From NCBI GenBank assembly GCA_030610325.1, contig JAUWRZ010000081.1:1-7864 (forward strand): a DNA stretch of 7,864 bases, in the 5' to 3' direction. The translations under genes and the position numbers were made by a program. Below the pieces are notes generated by a model. The model was not told where the DNA came from. It saw nothing but the letters and a program-made list of their open reading frames with translations, and made no database searches. Below, piece after piece: positions 6,844 through 7,864 of the stretch (position 1 is its first letter; each line of letters opens with the position of its first letter). Source of the stretch: Sulfurimonadaceae bacterium (GTDB taxonomy: Bacteria; Campylobacterota; Campylobacteria; Campylobacterales; Sulfurimonadaceae).

Positions 6844-7050
6844 ATGGCAAAGAAGAAGAGATCCATCGAACTTGTCGATCAAAATATCACTTACGATGTC
6901 GATGAAGGTGTAGTCAAGGTGATCCGTTTAGATCCCAACACGATGACAGTGGATGTCAATGTCCATGTGGAGGGTCAAAAAGCGCGCCCAGAGCGCATCC
7001 GCTTTGCCCAACTACCCAAACACATCAAAAAACTGGTAAGGCCACTATAG
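6844..7050 (+). CDS. Small basic conserved-looking protein, function unknown (68 aa)
   Basis: This is a 68-residue protein beginning MAKKKRSIELVDQ. I do not recognise the family. The middle (about 10-45) reads as alternating beta-strand sequence (ITYDVDEGVVKVIRLD, then TMTVDVNVHVEG), and both ends are rich in Lys and Arg, ending PKHIKKLVRPL; a small nucleic-acid or ribosome-binding protein is possible. There are no cysteines and no membrane segment. The start at 6844 lies one base after the cvfB stop, which suggests coupling. An in-frame ATG at 6793 lies within cvfB and would add unlikely Arg/Ser-rich residues. Its position directly behind an S1 RNA-binding gene is the only hint to its job. 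Confidence 0.75.
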   Translation: MAKKKRSIELVDQNITYDVDEGVVKVIRLDPNTMTVDVNVHVEGQKARPERIRFAQLPKHIKKLVRPL

Positions 7051-7197
7051 ATGCAAGATGACGACTCCAGCGGATTCACCGCTTTTATCGACTCTGTCGG
7101 CGGAGCAGATATGTTTATCTGGATCGTCATGTTCACTGCCCTGATCATCTTTGTGCTGGTCATGGCCTATATCAATAAAGACGCACCAAGAGATTAG
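7051..7197 (+). CDS. Single-pass small membrane protein (48 aa)
   Basis: This small gene starts on the base after the stop of its neighbour and ends 10 bases before the next start. The 48 residues comprise an acidic N-terminus (MQDDDSSGFTAFID), a hydrophobic helix at about 21-41 (MFIWIVMFTALIIFVLVMAY) and a short tail NKDAPRD. A TAAGG at 7037-7041 lies 9 bases before the ATG, and its 3' end holds the strong AGGAGG site of the next gene. In size and topology it resembles small respiratory subunits such as CcoQ or assembly peptides, but I see no diagnostic motif. The contiguous layout makes it a likely real gene, probably working with the cytochrome lipoprotein that follows. Confidence 0.7.
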   Translation: MQDDDSSGFTAFIDSVGGADMFIWIVMFTALIIFVLVMAYINKDAPRD

Positions 7198-7201
7198 GAG
7201 G
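7196..7201 (+). promoter_or_regulatory. Strong ribosome binding site AGGAGG that sets the cytochrome start
   Basis: A perfect AGGAGG lies 6 bases before the ATG at 7208 and overlaps the stop codon of the 48-residue gene. It fixes the start that exposes a lipoprotein signal peptide, rather than an upstream in-frame ATG at 7151. Confidence 0.75.
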
Positions 7202-7207
7202 GCACCT

Positions 7208-7732
7208 ATGAGACTATATCCCCTACTCCTGATCTTGCTCATCCTCATTTTTGGTGGCTGTGAGAAAAAACGTGTACCAGTCACCGCCTCATGTCTCGAT
7301 ATCCACAAGACCAAGTCAAATGACCACTCACACGCTTCCCTACGCAAAGAGCTTACACGACTGCAACACCAGTATGAGCAGTGCGGCACGGTAGAGTGCT
7401 GTGAGTTCTATGTTGAAAAAGTCATAGCAGAAGGTTCTGCCGTTCTCGACCTTCCGGCGGGGGTGATGGATGGGGGCTACTCTACTCCTGATGATGCTAA
7501 AAAGATATCAGCCTATGTGATGACACTCTCAGGTAAAGCACCTACTCATCCAGAATACCTCGAAGATGGGAACCTCTACTATAATGGAAACTGTGGCGGC
7601 TGTCATGGAGATGATGGGAAAGGATTGGGCGGTGCTTATCCCGACCTGACACTTCCTCTGCTCGAAGGGGCCAAGCTGCTTAAAGATGAGATCGCACAAG
7701 ATATCTCGACCCTGAAAAAACAGTTACTCTAG
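7208..7732 (+). CDS. Cytochrome c lipoprotein, CcoP-like fragment with unusual domain order
   Basis: This 174-residue protein is probably exported and lipid-anchored: a hydrophobic signal (residues 3-15) ends in IFGGC with C18 as the lipidation site. One haem c motif, CGGCH, is at 129-133, in YYNGNCGGCHGDDGKGLGGAYPDLT, which is typical of the start of a cytochrome c domain. Only about 40 residues follow and none is Met, so the usual distal ligand is absent there. Upstream, GVMDGGYSTPDDAKKISAYVMTLSG (85-109) looks like the end of a cytochrome c domain, with M87 where the axial Met would be, but that domain has no CxxCH of its own. This resembles the junction of the two domains of CcoP, the di-haem subunit of cbb3 oxidase, with both outer parts lost. 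Four further cysteines (29, 59, 64, 65) do not form CxxCH. It may work in periplasmic electron transfer with the preceding membrane protein. Repeat copy B begins 16 bases after its stop. Confidence 0.78.
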   Translation: MRLYPLLLILLILIFGGCEKKRVPVTASCLDIHKTKSNDHSHASLRKELTRLQHQYEQCGTVECCEFYVEKVIAEGSAVLDLPAGVMDGGYSTPDDAKKISAYVMTLSGKAPTHPEYLEDGNLYYNGNCGGCHGDDGKGLGGAYPDLTLPLLEGAKLLKDEIAQDISTLKKQLL

Positions 7733-7747
7733 GGGTCTTGTCCACTG

Positions 7748-7834
7748 CCATTAAGTTAAGCATCTTAAGTCTCTTCGGAAACGGAGAGTTTACTCCCGAA
7801 CTACGGAGGCAGAGCCTTCCGATTCCGAGTTTGG
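7748..7834 (-). repeat. Interspersed structured repeat, copy B (inverted relative to copy A)
   Basis: The reverse complement of this stretch aligns with 4153-4258. On the plus strand it can form a stem at 7771-7788, CTCTTCG and CGGAGAG around a GAAA tetraloop (one G-U pair), then CTCCCG-AACTA-CGGAG, or alternatively GGAGGC-AGA-GCCTTCC. The GNRA tetraloop forms fully only on this strand; the opposite strand has a C/A mismatch instead of the G-U pair. It follows the cytochrome gene and is not followed by a T-tract. The rest of the window, to 7864, shows nothing I can identify. Confidence 0.8.
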
Positions 7835-7864
7835 TAAGAAGTTTAGTCTATCTCTAAAACTGAA

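Noticed and set aside
4153..7834. Composite transposon or insertion sequence bounded by the inverted repeats
   Set aside because: There is no transposase or recombinase between the copies, the enclosed genes look like ordinary chromosomal genes, and the repeats differ by internal insertions, unlike transposon ends.

Overview
The window looks like chromosomal DNA from a Campylobacterota (epsilonproteobacterial) organism, probably of the Sulfurovum/Sulfurimonas type. This rests on protein style and gene content: a WaaC heptosyltransferase with an MRIAIVKTSALGD start, an MsbA exporter, a CvfB-type S1 protein, a NifU-like protein and a CcoP-like cytochrome c lipoprotein. Promoters appear to rely on a -10 box, often extended, without a clear -35. 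The assignment is by recognition only; no search was run.

Left part (1-4110), cell envelope. A leftward O-antigen ligase/polymerase gene (WaaL/Wzy_C type) runs off the left edge and is interrupted by an in-frame TGA at 416-418. Divergent from it are waaC (TTG start at 1351) and, 30 bases later, msbA. Together they cover inner-core heptose addition, flipping of lipid A-core across the inner membrane, and probably O-chain ligation or polymerisation.

Middle (4111-4551), a gene-free convergent interval packed with short repeats and hairpins. It contains copy A of an interspersed repeat whose inverted partner, copy B, lies about 3.5 kb away at 7748-7834. Copy A carries a 37-base insertion that is related to a second mini-repeat at 4388-4412. 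A possible terminator sits next to the leftward genes.

Right part (4552-7732). A leftward two-gene operon encodes a NifU-like protein that lacks the first of the three cluster-binding cysteines, followed with an 8-base overlap by a helical, probably ferritin-like protein. Divergent from it, across a 56-base near-perfect palindrome, is a tight rightward cluster: cvfB, a 68-residue basic protein, a 48-residue single-pass membrane protein and a cytochrome c lipoprotein. The cytochrome has an unusual order, with a Met-bearing half ahead of the CxxCH half. The window closes in repeat copy B.

The points most worth a second look are the in-frame TGA in the ligase, the Cys-depleted NifU/ferritin-like pair, the oddly arranged cytochrome, and the two structured repeat families.
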